The notes: generated by a model from the sequence alone, not told the origin. 11,091 nucleotides of DNA from Polaromonas sp. (GCA_023259235.1 JAHFQQ010000099.1:1-11091), one strand, 5' to 3'; shown: positions 1-6,695, counted from the stretch's first letter. Translations and numbers: made by a program.

Positions 1-276
1 GTCGGCCCCGATACGGGGCAGCGCTTGCAGTCTGGCGGCCTCTGCGGCCAGCGTACGCATGGTTTGCAGTTCGGCATCCAGAGCCTGGTGCTGCGACTCG
101 GCGCTGCGTACGGCCCGCAGCGCCGGATTCACGCCCACCCACCAGAGCACGGCCAGCATCACCACAACCATTGCCACGGCCAGCAACCGGCGCTCGCGCG
201 CAGCCAGCATGGCCCAGGCTGCCTGAGCGCGCCGCAGCAGGGCGCTGGCAGGAAACGGCGACAGGCCGGCACTCAT
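1..276 (-). CDS. gspM: Type II secretion protein GspM, N-terminal part (runs off left edge)
   Basis: GspM is a bitopic inner-membrane component of the T2SS assembly platform and partners GspL. The visible 92 residues start at the ATG complementary to 274-276 and remain open to the window edge. They show a short cytoplasmic N-terminus with Arg-rich flanks (RRAQ, ARERR), one membrane span at about residues 31-49 (LLAVAMVVVMLAVLWWVGV), and a periplasmic stretch at about 52-87 with coiled-coil character. This matches the GspM plan; the ferredoxin-like C-terminal domain would lie outside the window. The start overlaps the gspL stop as ATGA, the usual translational coupling of L and M. The sequence of the span is not diagnostic alone, so the call rests on topology plus position after gspL. 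Confidence 0.9.
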   Translation of the reverse strand, partial: MSAGLSPFPASALLRRAQAAWAMLAARERRLLAVAMVVVMLAVLWWVGVNPALRAVRSAESQHQALDAELQTMRTLAAEAARLQALPRIGAD

Positions 277-1538
277 GGCCGCGTTCCAGGGGTCATGCCG
301 CCATTGGCATCCGGCGCTGGTTTGATGAGCCAGGCATCGCCGTTGATCTGGCTGGTGTAACCGGCGGTTGCCAGTCCCTGGGTCAGGGCGCTGGCCCCGG
401 CAGGTGGCGGCTGGAAGCCCCTGAGTGTCAGTTCACCGGCCGTGAATTCGATCGCCGAAGGGGTGGGCGGCATTGGGGAATTTTGAGCAACTGCTGCCAG
501 CATGGGCTCCAGGTCGCGGTTTGAGACGGCACCGGTAGCCTGGCGCAGCGCTGCCACTTCGCGCGCCATCTGGAGCGGGGCGTCCACCACCACCGGCACC
601 TTGGGGAAGGTCTGCAGCAGCACGCTGCGCACGTCCTCGCGCTTGGCCTGCAAACTTGAACGTTCCTTCCAGGCCCAGGCATTGAGCCCCACCAGATGCG
701 CCGCCACCAGCGCGGCCAGACCCCAGCGGGCCGGCCGCCACGCGGCACTTTCCGCCCACTGCGTCCATGCCTGCCTGGCACGGCGAGCCAGCCGCGTCTG
801 GCCGCTGCAAGCCAGTTCGAATTGCGCCAGATTCCATTCGGAGCGCGCTGCATCCACCAGCCCCTGGGCGCTGTGTCTGACCCGCACCGTGCGCCCCAGC
901 ACCTGCTCAGCCAGCGCCGCCACGGCGGGTTCCGCCATGACCGGGCCTTCATTGCCGTCAAGACCAAGCGCCGCAGGCACGGCAGGCCCCAGCGGCAGCG
1001 TCTGCACGCCGTCGTCCGCGCAACGCACCAGCCAGGCGTTCTCCGGACTGCCGGTCACGTACATGGCGGGCGAGCTGCCTGCGGGCAGTGGGGAATATTC
1101 GGGCACCACCCGCGCCACGGCTCGCCCCGCCGCTTCCAGCGTTTGCAAAGCCGCTTGCAGCCAGGCCCTGTCGCAGGCGGCGACCCACACGCTGCTGCCG
1201 GGCGCGGCATCGGGCGCCAGTGCGAAGTGCAGGTTTTGCGGCTCGTCGAGCAGGCGCTCTTCGAGGATGCCTTCGAGCGCACTGCGCAGGCGGGCGCTGT
1301 TGACCCTGGGCAGCGTGATGCGGTGCCAGGACAACTTGCGGGCCGGCACCACGACGACCATTTCCTGCGCGCGTGGCAGCAGTGCCAGCGGCGCGCTGCC
1401 GTGCTCGGCCATGGCGTTGTCTGCATCGCTGAGTGCGTCCGCACGCAGCAGCCCGGGCGCGGCGCCCTGCGCCAGCGCATAACGGCTTTCCCCGCCGGCA
1501 AGCGTGGGTGAGGTGAGGGCAATGATCAGCGAAAGCAT
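273..1538 (-). CDS. gspL: Type II secretion protein GspL
   Basis: GspL links the cytoplasmic ATPase GspE to the inner-membrane platform and pairs with GspM. The 421-residue product has a cytoplasmic actin-like region (about 1-260), with the family-like stretches SWHRITLPR (70-78), LEGILEERLLDEP (88-100), WVAACDRAW (118-126) and SEWNLAQFEL (233-242). A single membrane span follows at about 272-290 (WGLAALVAAHLVGLNAWAW), then a periplasmic ferredoxin-like domain to the end. The ATG at 1538 is the first possible start, because a TAA lies in frame at 1551-1553. No good Shine-Dalgarno sequence precedes it. A 130-base gap separates it from gspK, the largest protein-free gap in the operon apart from the repeat array. 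It overlaps gspM by ATGA. Confidence 0.93.
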   Translation of the reverse strand: MLSLIIALTSPTLAGGESRYALAQGAAPGLLRADALSDADNAMAEHGSAPLALLPRAQEMVVVVPARKLSWHRITLPRVNSARLRSALEGILEERLLDEPQNLHFALAPDAAPGSSVWVAACDRAWLQAALQTLEAAGRAVARVVPEYSPLPAGSSPAMYVTGSPENAWLVRCADDGVQTLPLGPAVPAALGLDGNEGPVMAEPAVAALAEQVLGRTVRVRHSAQGLVDAARSEWNLAQFELACSGQTRLARRARQAWTQWAESAAWRPARWGLAALVAAHLVGLNAWAWKERSSLQAKREDVRSVLLQTFPKVPVVVDAPLQMAREVAALRQATGAVSNRDLEPMLAAVAQNSPMPPTPSAIEFTAGELTLRGFQPPPAGASALTQGLATAGYTSQINGDAWLIKPAPDANGGMTPGTRP

Positions 1539-1614
1539 GGAGTGAGTGCGTTAAAACGGCTCATTGTAGGGACTGCATCCCGGCCGGTGCCGCGCCGAGC
1601 CCGGGATTGAATGC

Positions 1615-1628
1615 GGCGCGTTCGCGCC
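1615..1628 (-). other. Short GC hairpin in the gspK-gspL gap
   Basis: The gap 1539-1668 contains a perfect dyad, GGCGC-GTTC-GCGCC, which gives a 5-bp GC stem with a tetraloop. On the transcribed minus strand no run of T follows, so it is not a classical terminator. It could act as an mRNA stability or processing element that sets gspL/gspM levels below those of the pseudopilins, but this is inference from one short hairpin in high-GC DNA and may be chance. Confidence 0.2.
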
Positions 1629-1668
1629 ACAGGGCTTTGACAGCGATCCCGTCGCGCTGCAGCAGGGA

Positions 1669-2556
1669 TTACTCCTCGATCACGGTGCGCTCCATGCGCA
1701 GCCTCGCGTGCACTTCAAAAAAGCGCGTTGTCACGCTGTGCCGACCTTCTGAAATGCGACTGGCAAGCTCGCCCAGAAGAGCGCCAGCGTCACTCAGTGT
1801 GCGAAAGTGGCTGCGTGAGCGTTCATCCACCAGGCGCTGGGCCTGTGCTATCTCAAGGCCGGGAATACTCGCGTAAATCACTTCGGTGCCCGCGGTATTG
1901 AGGTTGATGGGTGTGCGCGCGGGCAGCAGGCTGATGTAGGGCCGCAGACGCTCCAGGGTGGCTGACGACAGGCCCAGCCAGACCAGTTGTTCCAGTCGCT
2001 GCGGCATCAGCGGAATCGACGTGCCACTGCTGTCATCGGGATTCGGGTCGCTGGCGACGCGCAGATTGCTGGCCAGTTGCTGCAGTTCTCCCTGCGGCAG
2101 GCCGAGTAAATCAAACAGCCGGGTAAAGGAGAGCAGGTCCGGCTGCGATACCTTGTTGGCGTCCGTCAGGTTGGTTACATTCAGGCGCGACTGCATGTCT
2201 TCAATTCGTCCGGACAGGAATACATTGAGCGGGCTGTCGGTGCTGTCGCTGGCGGAGTTGTTCTTGTCGGCCGCCAGAAAGCTCGAAAGCCGCGCCTCCT
2301 GTAGCGGCACGGCCCATGGTTCGCCCAGGTAGTCAGCGCCGCCGCTGCGCGCGTCCTCGCGCAGAATCAGGCGGGTCCAGTCGAGCGCGCCGGTCAAAAT
2401 CCATGCCGCCTGTACCCGGGAGCGTTCCGCGCTTTCAATCTCCACTGCCCGCCACTGCTGCCACAGCGCTGTTGCCGCAAAACTTGCCACCAGCGTCACG
2501 GTCAGCATGGCTGCGAGCAGCGCTGCGCCGCGACTATTGCGAGAGTGGGGGCTCAT
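1669..2556 (-). CDS. gspK: Type II secretion minor pseudopilin GspK
   Basis: GspK is the large minor pseudopilin thought to cap the tip of the pseudopilus together with GspI and GspJ. The 295-residue product has a short prepilin leader ending RG at residue 10, followed by the hydrophobic helix AALLAAMLTVTLVASFAATA. Position +5 of the mature protein is Ala, not Glu; absence of Glu5 is a known trait of GspK and supports the call over a standard pseudopilin. The C-terminal half has a helix-hairpin-helix-like segment with INLNTA (about 217-222) followed by IPGLEIAQAQRLVDER. A Ser/Asp/Asn-rich loop lies near 96-112. The ATG at 2556 overlaps the gspJ stop as ATGA, so translation of J and K is probably coupled. 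Confidence 0.93.
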   Translation of the reverse strand: MSPHSRNSRGAALLAAMLTVTLVASFAATALWQQWRAVEIESAERSRVQAAWILTGALDWTRLILREDARSGGADYLGEPWAVPLQEARLSSFLAADKNNSASDSTDSPLNVFLSGRIEDMQSRLNVTNLTDANKVSQPDLLSFTRLFDLLGLPQGELQQLASNLRVASDPNPDDSSGTSIPLMPQRLEQLVWLGLSSATLERLRPYISLLPARTPINLNTAGTEVIYASIPGLEIAQAQRLVDERSRSHFRTLSDAGALLGELASRISEGRHSVTTRFFEVHARLRMERTVIEE

Positions 2557-3281
2557 GACTTGACCCCTCCGAGGACGGGTCGGATCCAGTCCTTGGTCAG
2601 CGTTCCCGTCAGGGGCTGGCCGGCTGACAGAGCCAGCACCAGCCGGATGCCGTCGGGCTGCGGTGCCAGGGCACTGTTTTGCGCCGTGTTCCCAGCCGTT
2701 GAACTGGCTGCGTCAGTCGCCGGTGGATTAGCGGCATCACCAGCCGCCGACAGCGGGTTGCTCCAGGCGTTGTTGCGGTAATAAAAAATCTGCCACTGGT
2801 CCAGGCCGATCACGGCCACCTCGCGCAGTTTTTCTGCGTCACTCGGGTTCTGGGCCCAGAGCTGGGCGCGCGTCCAGGCCTCCTGCAGTTCGGCGCGGGT
2901 GCGCACGGGCGGCGACTGCCAGCGCGCCCAACTGCCACGGCCGCCGTGCCGGCCTTCAATCACGCGGCGGGTCCAGCCCACCACGCGCAAGGGGCTGCCC
3001 GCCAGGGTGGTGTCGCGCCGGGTCAGGCGCAACACACTGCCGTCGTAGTCAATGCCGCTGACCTGCGCGGTTTCAACCACGGCGTCGAGGTCGGCCGACC
3101 ACTGGGTCAGACCGGTTTGCAAGCTGACAACACTGTCCATGCGCTGGTGCATGGCGCCCTGCACGCGAACCATGCCATCAAGACCGCGCCAGCTCAGCAG
3201 CGCCAGCAGGGCCATCACGGACAGTGCCACCAGCAGCTCAATCAGCGTAAAGCCGCGTGCCCGGTGAAGCGGCGTGCCCAT
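2553..3281 (-). CDS. gspJ: Type II secretion minor pseudopilin GspJ
   Basis: GspJ is a minor pseudopilin of the tip complex (I-J-K). The 242-residue product has a 10-residue leader, MGTPLHRARG, then the class III signal FTLIELLVALSVMALLALLSW with Glu at +5, for cleavage and N-methylation by the prepilin peptidase GspO/PilD (not in the window). The body matches the GspJ pattern: WSADLDAV near 58-65, RRVIEGRHGGRGSWARW near 105-121 and WQIFYYRNNAW near 162-172. A low-complexity Ala/Ser/Asn/Thr linker at about 175-208 interrupts the C-terminal domain. The ATG abuts the gspI stop codon without a gap, and the stop overlaps gspK. Confidence 0.93.
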   Translation of the reverse strand: MGTPLHRARGFTLIELLVALSVMALLALLSWRGLDGMVRVQGAMHQRMDSVVSLQTGLTQWSADLDAVVETAQVSGIDYDGSVLRLTRRDTTLAGSPLRVVGWTRRVIEGRHGGRGSWARWQSPPVRTRAELQEAWTRAQLWAQNPSDAEKLREVAVIGLDQWQIFYYRNNAWSNPLSAAGDAANPPATDAASSTAGNTAQNSALAPQPDGIRLVLALSAGQPLTGTLTKDWIRPVLGGVKS

Positions 3282-3665
3282 CTAAAAGCGTCCAACCACG
3301 GTGGCTACTGTCAGCAGCGGGAGAGCGGTTGCGCCTGCGGCGTCGCGCACATGGGCTTCGACGCGCCGAAAGTTCGGATTCGGCGTGACAAACACCGACA
3401 GTGTTCCGCCGAAAATGCGTCCGGCCTGCTCACAGGTGAAGTCACTGTCGCCTACCCCGGGCATTTGTTTTGACAGGCGCATCCTGACGAGTTCGTTTTC
3501 CGCACAAAGCTGCGCCAGCAAGGTATCGCTCTGGCGCTGCGCGTTGTGCAGCAGTGCATTGCTGGCCTGCACGCCGGCAGCCAGTGCAATGGCAACGATG
3601 GCAAGGGCGACCAGCACCTCGATCAGCGTGAAACCACGGGTGGGGTGAGTGGGCATCCGCGGCAT
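3282..3665 (-). CDS. gspI: Type II secretion minor pseudopilin GspI
   Basis: GspI is a small minor pseudopilin that nucleates the tip complex with GspJ and GspK. From the ATG at 3665 the product is 127 residues: leader MPRMPTHPTRG, then FTLIEVLVALAIVAIALAAG with Glu at +5, then a short C-terminal domain with NELVRMRLSK. Other starts are possible: a TTG at 3677 (131 residues) just after the gspH stop, or the ATG at 3656, which gives a leader of only 8 residues. No start has a strong ribosome-binding site, so the exact one is uncertain; translation may be coupled to gspH, whose stop is 15 bases upstream of the chosen ATG. Identity is secure from signal, size and position between H and J. Confidence 0.92.
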   Translation of the reverse strand: MPRMPTHPTRGFTLIEVLVALAIVAIALAAGVQASNALLHNAQRQSDTLLAQLCAENELVRMRLSKQMPGVGDSDFTCEQAGRIFGGTLSVFVTPNPNFRRVEAHVRDAAGATALPLLTVATVVGRF

Positions 3666-3680
3666 GGCCAGGCGCAAGGG

Positions 3681-4115
3681 TCAGGGCGCGGTCTGGACCG
3701 CAAAGGGACGCAGGCCGTCGGTTGCCAGGCGCAGCCTGCGGCTTTTCTGCACCAGCGTGATGGCCTGCGCCTCGATGATCGGCTCCGGGCCCAGTATCAG
3801 CACATGCGGGGTGGTTGCCGCATCCCACTGAACTGCCGTGTCCGGGCTCAGCCAGTTGGCAGGCAGCCGGTCGGCGTTGGCGCCTTCAAAATGAAAGCCT
3901 TGCGGCGTGTCACGCCAGCGCACGGCCTGGCCGCTGGTGCGCGAAAGCGCACGGCCAGCCTCCAGCAGCGCAGCCAGGCGCTCCCCCTCACGTTCCAGCA
4001 CGGTTTGCGAATTGTCACGAATTACAAAACTCACACCCGCCGATGCAATCGCGATGATGCTCACCACCACCAGCAGCTCCAGCAACGTAAAGCCAAACGG
4101 TCGGCGGCAGGTCAA
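3681..4115 (-). CDS. gspH: Type II secretion minor pseudopilin GspH (TTG start proposed)
   Basis: GspH is a minor pseudopilin joining the tip complex to the GspG shaft. The recognisable protein is leader MTCRRPFG, then FTLLELLVVVSIIAIASAG with Glu at +5, then a domain with VLEREGERLAALLEAGRALSR and a C-terminal RLRLATDGLRPF typical of GspH, 144 residues in all. The frame stays open upstream to an ATG at 4352, inside the 3' end of gspG, which would give 223 residues. However, the extra 79 residues are translated from a three-copy DNA repeat (Ala/Pro/Thr-rich repeats) and would make an abnormally long prepilin leader. I therefore prefer the TTG at 4115, just beyond the repeat, which gives an 8-residue leader of normal type. 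It has no visible Shine-Dalgarno sequence, so the start remains uncertain. Confidence 0.85.
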   Translation of the reverse strand: MTCRRPFGFTLLELLVVVSIIAIASAGVSFVIRDNSQTVLEREGERLAALLEAGRALSRTSGQAVRWRDTPQGFHFEGANADRLPANWLSPDTAVQWDAATTPHVLILGPEPIIEAQAITLVQKSRRLRLATDGLRPFAVQTAP

Positions 4116-4121
4116 TGCGGC

Positions 4122-4324
4122 GGGCAGCGCAGTACGCGCAGCGACAAGCGTGGGGGCCAGTTCCGCTGCCGGGCCGCCCCAAGGCGAAACAGCCCCCCCG
4201 GGGGGCAGCGCATTACACGCAGCGAAAAGCGTGGGGGCCACAGAGCGCCGCGCCGGGCCGCCCCAAGCAAGCTCGGCCCCCACGGGGGGCAGCGCAGTAC
4301 GCGCAGCGACAAGCGTGGGGGCCA
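4122..4324. repeat. Three-copy 38-base direct repeat array between gspG and gspH
   Basis: Three copies of a 38-base unit lie at 4122-4159, 4203-4240 and 4287-4324. Each begins GGGCAGCGCA or GGGCAGCGCAT and ends CAAGCGTGGGGGCCA or a close variant. Copies 1 and 3 are identical by eye; copy 2 differs at three positions. The 43- and 46-base spacers share the core GCCGGGCCGCCCCAAG, so the true repeat unit is about 81-84 bases. G-runs and C-runs (CCCCCCCGGGGGGG near 4194-4207) make it able to fold. Such GC-rich units occur, to my knowledge, between genes in Comamonadaceae. It starts within two bases of the gspG stop and ends seven bases before the proposed gspH start, so it fills the G-H intergenic space. 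Confidence 0.85.
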
Positions 4325-4326
4325 AT

Positions 4327-4830
4327 CTACTGCCAAGAGCCAATATCTGCATTCTTTCCCTCGCCGCCCGCCTGGCCGTCCGCGCCTAGCGACATTACGT
4401 CAATCTCGCCCTTGATGCCGGGATTGAGGTATTGGTAAGGCCTGCCCCAGGGGTCGTTGGGCAGCTTCTCCACGTAGGGCCGCCAGTTCGGTGGAATCGG
4501 GCTGGCTGTCGGTTTGGTGAGCAGGGCCTGCAGACCCTGCTCGGCACTGGGGAAGCGCTGGTTATCGAGCTTGTATAGCTTGAGCGCCTGCATCAGGTTG
4601 TTGATGTCGGTGCGTGCCGCAGTGACTCGTGCGTCGTCGGCGCGATCGAGCACGTTGGGTACGATCAGGGCGGCCAGCACGCCGATGATGACCAGTACCA
4701 CCATCAGTTCTATCAGCGTAAAGCCACGCTGGGCGTGCCGTTTCAAACGTGATGCCAAGCGCCCTGCGCCGCGGCAGGGGATGGAAAAACTGATGGAGCC
4801 AAAGTGGTCAGAGGAGCTTGAGCGTTGCAT
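4327..4830 (-). CDS. gspG: Type II secretion major pseudopilin GspG
   Basis: GspG is the major pseudopilin that polymerises into the T2SS pseudopilus. The class III signal RG/FTLIELMVVLVIIGVLAALI has Glu at +5, followed by the strongly conserved VPNVLDRADDARVTAA, DINNLMQALKLYKLDN, the loop NDPWGRPYQYLNPG, and the C-terminal calcium-binding region GADGQAGGEGKNADIGSW. From the ATG at 4830 the product is 167 residues with a 36-residue leader, unusually long. A TTG at 4746 would give leader MKRHAQRG, of usual length, and 139 residues. The ATG choice leaves only 20 bases to the divergent gspC start, with little room for two promoters, which favours the shorter form. Neither has a clear ribosome-binding site. 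The identity is very secure; the start is not. Confidence 0.95.
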   Translation of the reverse strand: MQRSSSSDHFGSISFSIPCRGAGRLASRLKRHAQRGFTLIELMVVLVIIGVLAALIVPNVLDRADDARVTAARTDINNLMQALKLYKLDNQRFPSAEQGLQALLTKPTASPIPPNWRPYVEKLPNDPWGRPYQYLNPGIKGEIDVMSLGADGQAGGEGKNADIGSWQ

Positions 4831-4850
4831 CCATCAATCATAATCCGGGC

Positions 4851-5354
4851 ATGCAAAGAAAATGGACACTGCGGCTGATCACGATGCTGCTTTGGGCATT
4901 GGCCGCTGCCAGCGCGGTGTACTGGGCATTGCGCATCGGGGCCCCGGGTGCCCCGGTTGCCGTGCCTGAACCAATGGCTCCGGCCGCTGCGGGGGACAGC
5001 TCCGCGCGCCAGGCGGCCATCGCCCGATTCCTTGGAGCTACTAATTCTGTAGCATCAACTTCAACAAACACAAAGCCAGGCAGTCGTTTTACGCTGCTGG
5101 GTGTGATAGCACAGGGGCGCGGCGGCGCGGCCCTGATCACGGCCGACGGCAAACCGGCCCGGCCTTACCGCGTAGGCAGCCGGATTGATGAAGGCACGCT
5201 TCTACAGTCGGTCGGCCCGCGCCACGCCGTGCTGGCCGCCAGTGCCGATGGCCCCGCGCTGCAACGCCTCGAATTGCCTGCTCCGGCGGCGGCCAGCGCA
5301 CCCGCCAGTCGGCCAACCGTGGCGCTGCCGCGCTTTAACGGTAAAAACCACTAG
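4851..5354 (+). CDS. gspC: Type II secretion protein GspC, short form without PDZ domain
   Basis: GspC connects the inner-membrane platform to the outer-membrane secretin GspD. The 167-residue product has a positively charged N-terminus (MQRKWTLR), a membrane span at about 9-28, a Pro/Ala linker, and one compact periplasmic homology-region-like domain at about 78-143 (FTLLGVIAQGRGGAALITAD, YRVGSRIDEGTLLQSVGPRHAVL). It ends in a Pro/Ala/Ser tail. The C-terminal PDZ or coiled-coil domain of enterobacterial and pseudomonad GspC is absent, as I believe is common in Burkholderiales. I chose the ATG at 4851; the frame also allows a TTG at 4818, which adds 11 residues before the basic segment. The gene is divergent from gspG. 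The linker at residues 63-77 is encoded by locally AT-rich DNA with a small palindrome. Confidence 0.88.
   Translation: MQRKWTLRLITMLLWALAAASAVYWALRIGAPGAPVAVPEPMAPAAAGDSSARQAAIARFLGATNSVASTSTNTKPGSRFTLLGVIAQGRGGAALITADGKPARPYRVGSRIDEGTLLQSVGPRHAVLAASADGPALQRLELPAPAAASAPASRPTVALPRFNGKNH
5037..5053. repeat. Small AT-centred palindrome inside the gspC linker
   Basis: A perfect inverted repeat GCTAC-N7-GTAGC with an AT-rich centre (TAATTCT) sits in an AT-rich stretch of about 45 bases within otherwise GC-rich gspC. It encodes Ala-Thr-Asn-Ser-Val-Ala, followed by a Ser/Thr/Asn-rich run, in the flexible linker between the membrane span and the periplasmic domain. It resembles short palindromic intergenic repeats that I recall from Polaromonas/Rhodoferax-type genomes, and could be an in-frame insertion of one. 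That origin is inference. Confidence 0.4.
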
Positions 5355-5540
5355 CCGGCCGACTGATGCGGCCACCCGCCAGGATATTCACTACCGGTCT
5401 TAGCCCAAACGCTTGCCGCACAGGATCACGCCACCCGCGACCTCACTCTGGCATAGCTTGGCTGTCAGCGCCCTGTGCTTTCCCGACAAGCCTGCATTGG
5501 TGATGTGGCGCGTGCTGCAGCAGGCCGAGAGCGGCAAGGG

Positions 5541-5557
5541 TTGACCGGAGGTGTCAA
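5541..5557. promoter_or_regulatory. Operator-like dyad TTGAC-N7-GTCAA
   Basis: A perfect 5-bp inverted repeat with a 7-base centre stands at the edge of the AT-rich island upstream of the ion-channel gene. The dimensions suit a dimeric helix-turn-helix regulator, and it is about 190 bases before the channel ATG. A dyad this short is expected by chance at moderate frequency, so this is only a candidate. Confidence 0.15.
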
Positions 5558-5606
5558 GAAATTGTGTATGAAATAACGATTTTGCCCTTATAAACAGTCA
5601 ATAGTA

Positions 5607-5625
5607 TGCTTCTATTAATATAGCA
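5607..5625. repeat. Imperfect AT-rich palindrome TGCT...AGCA
   Basis: The 19-base stretch TGCTTCTATTAATATAGCA reads as an imperfect inverted repeat (TGCT, CTAT / ATAG, CA) around a TAAT centre. It has the same style as the palindrome inside gspC (5037-5053) and may belong to the same small repeat family. Only two loosely similar examples are in the window, so the family link is weak. Confidence 0.25.
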
Positions 5626-5749
5626 ACAGAGCCGCAACCCGGGAACTTGCGGAACCGGTTATCCATTCAGGCGTGACGGCCAACTCGGGTATCCTGCTCA
5701 CCTTGTCAGGTTAAAGAAGCGCTGCGCCTGCTGCGCGTTGCCCAGCTCC

Positions 5750-6691
5750 ATGGCCCATTCTTCCTCCAAGACACGACCCCTCTCACCATAAAAGCCACTG
5801 GCCGGCTGGCGCCTGCGCTGGTACACCATCATTTTTGAAGCCGATACGCGCGCCGGCCGCCTGTTCGACGTCGTCCTGATCGTGGTCATCCTGCTCAGTA
5901 TTGGCGTGGTGATGGCCGACAGCGTGCAGTCCGTTCACCTGGCCTACGGCGGATTGCTGGTGGTGCTGGAGTAGTTGTTTACCGCGCTCTTTACCGCCGA
6001 ATACATTGCGCGGCTGGTGTGTGTGCGTCGGTGGCGGCAGTATGCGACGAGTTTTTTCGGAGTGGTCGATCTGCTGGCGGTACTGCCAACCTATCTGGCC
6101 CTGTTCGTTCCCGGTTTAAACGCATTCATCGATATGCGGGTACTGCGCCTGCTGCGGGTGTTCCGGGTGTTCAAGCTCACGGCCTATGTCACCGAATACC
6201 AGTCGCTGGCGCGTGCGCTGACGGGCAGCGGACGGAAAATCCTGGTGTTTTTGTCGGCGGTGCTGATGCTTGTGCTGGTCATGGGCACGCTGATGTATGT
6301 GGTGGAGGGCCCGGACAACGGCTACACCAGTATTCCGACCTCGGTCTATTGGACCATCAGCACGGTGACGACGGTCGGCTATGGCGACATCACGCCCAAG
6401 ACCGATCTGGGGCGGCTGATCTCTTCCTTCATGATGCTGGTGGGCTGGGGCATTCTGGCCGTTCCCACCGGCATCATGACTGCCGAAATGGCGATGCAGC
6501 GGCGCCTGCAGGCACAGCTGGCGCCCTCCACGCGCAGCTGCCACGAGTGCCTGACTGAAGGCCATGTGGCAGACGCCACGTTCTGCTTTCACTGCAGCGC
6601 CAGACTGCCGCCTTACCAGCAGCAGGGGGCAATGCAATCACCGGAACCACCCCAGGCATCTGCCGCCACCGGCACACGCGGGAAATCCTGA
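5750..6691 (+). pseudogene. Voltage-gated-type ion channel, interrupted by two in-frame stops
   Basis: Read in one frame from the ATG at 5750, this encodes a six-helix ion transporter of about 313 residues. It carries a TAA at codon 14 (5789-5791) and a TAG at codon 75 (5972-5974). The order is S1 (about 40-56, FDVVLIVVILLSIGVVM), S2 (LFTALFTAEYIARL, just after the TAG), S3, an S4-like RVLRLLRVFRVFK (130-142), S5, the potassium-type filter TVGYGD (208-213), S6, and a zinc-ribbon-like tail with Cys264, 267, 279 and 282. The TAG falls where homologues as I recall have Trp (LEW-FFT), so a TGG to TAG change is the simple reading. An open frame from a TTG at 5975 would lack S1 and is unlikely to make a complete channel. 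No ribosome-binding site is clear. Sequencing error or read-through remain alternatives. It ends four bases from the convergent yaeQ stop. Confidence 0.8.
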
Positions 6692-6695
6692 AAAA

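Larger units (their letters stand above)
5355..5749. other. Intergenic stretch with AT-rich island and dyads; no gene recognised
   Basis: I see no supported gene in these 395 bases. Just after gspC a GGCCG-N7-CGGCC dyad (5357-5373) lacks a T-run, so it is not a convincing terminator. On the minus strand one frame is open from the AT-rich island down to a stop at 5400-5402 and ends in GGVILCGKRLG; I do not recognise it and see no start, so it may be a gene remnant or chance. A dyad TTGAC-N7-GTCAA lies at 5541-5557. From about 5558 to 5632 the DNA is markedly AT-rich, with a possible weak promoter (TTGCCC at 5582, 17-base spacer, TATGCT at 5605) reading rightward. Confidence 0.5.

Noticed and set aside
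502..1482. Long plus-strand open frame of 326 codons opposite gspL
   Set aside because: Antisense shadow of a well-supported GspL in GC-rich DNA, rich in Ser/Ala/Arg without domain pattern.
4122..4324. CRISPR-like array (38-base repeats with 43- and 46-base spacers)
   Set aside because: The spacers share a common core with each other, there are only three units, no cas genes are nearby, and the unit fits an intergenic GC-rich repeat between operon genes.
5357..5373. Rho-independent terminator after gspC (GGCCG-N7-CGGCC)
   Set aside because: The stem is only 5 bp and no T-run follows, so it does not meet terminator criteria.
5653..5660. AACCGGTT palindrome
   Set aside because: An 8-base palindrome is common by chance and has no supporting context.
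5698..5889. Minus-strand open frame of 63 codons opposite the channel N-terminus
   Set aside because: It lies antisense to the recognisable channel S1 region, has no known family match, and no ribosome-binding site; best explained as a shadow.
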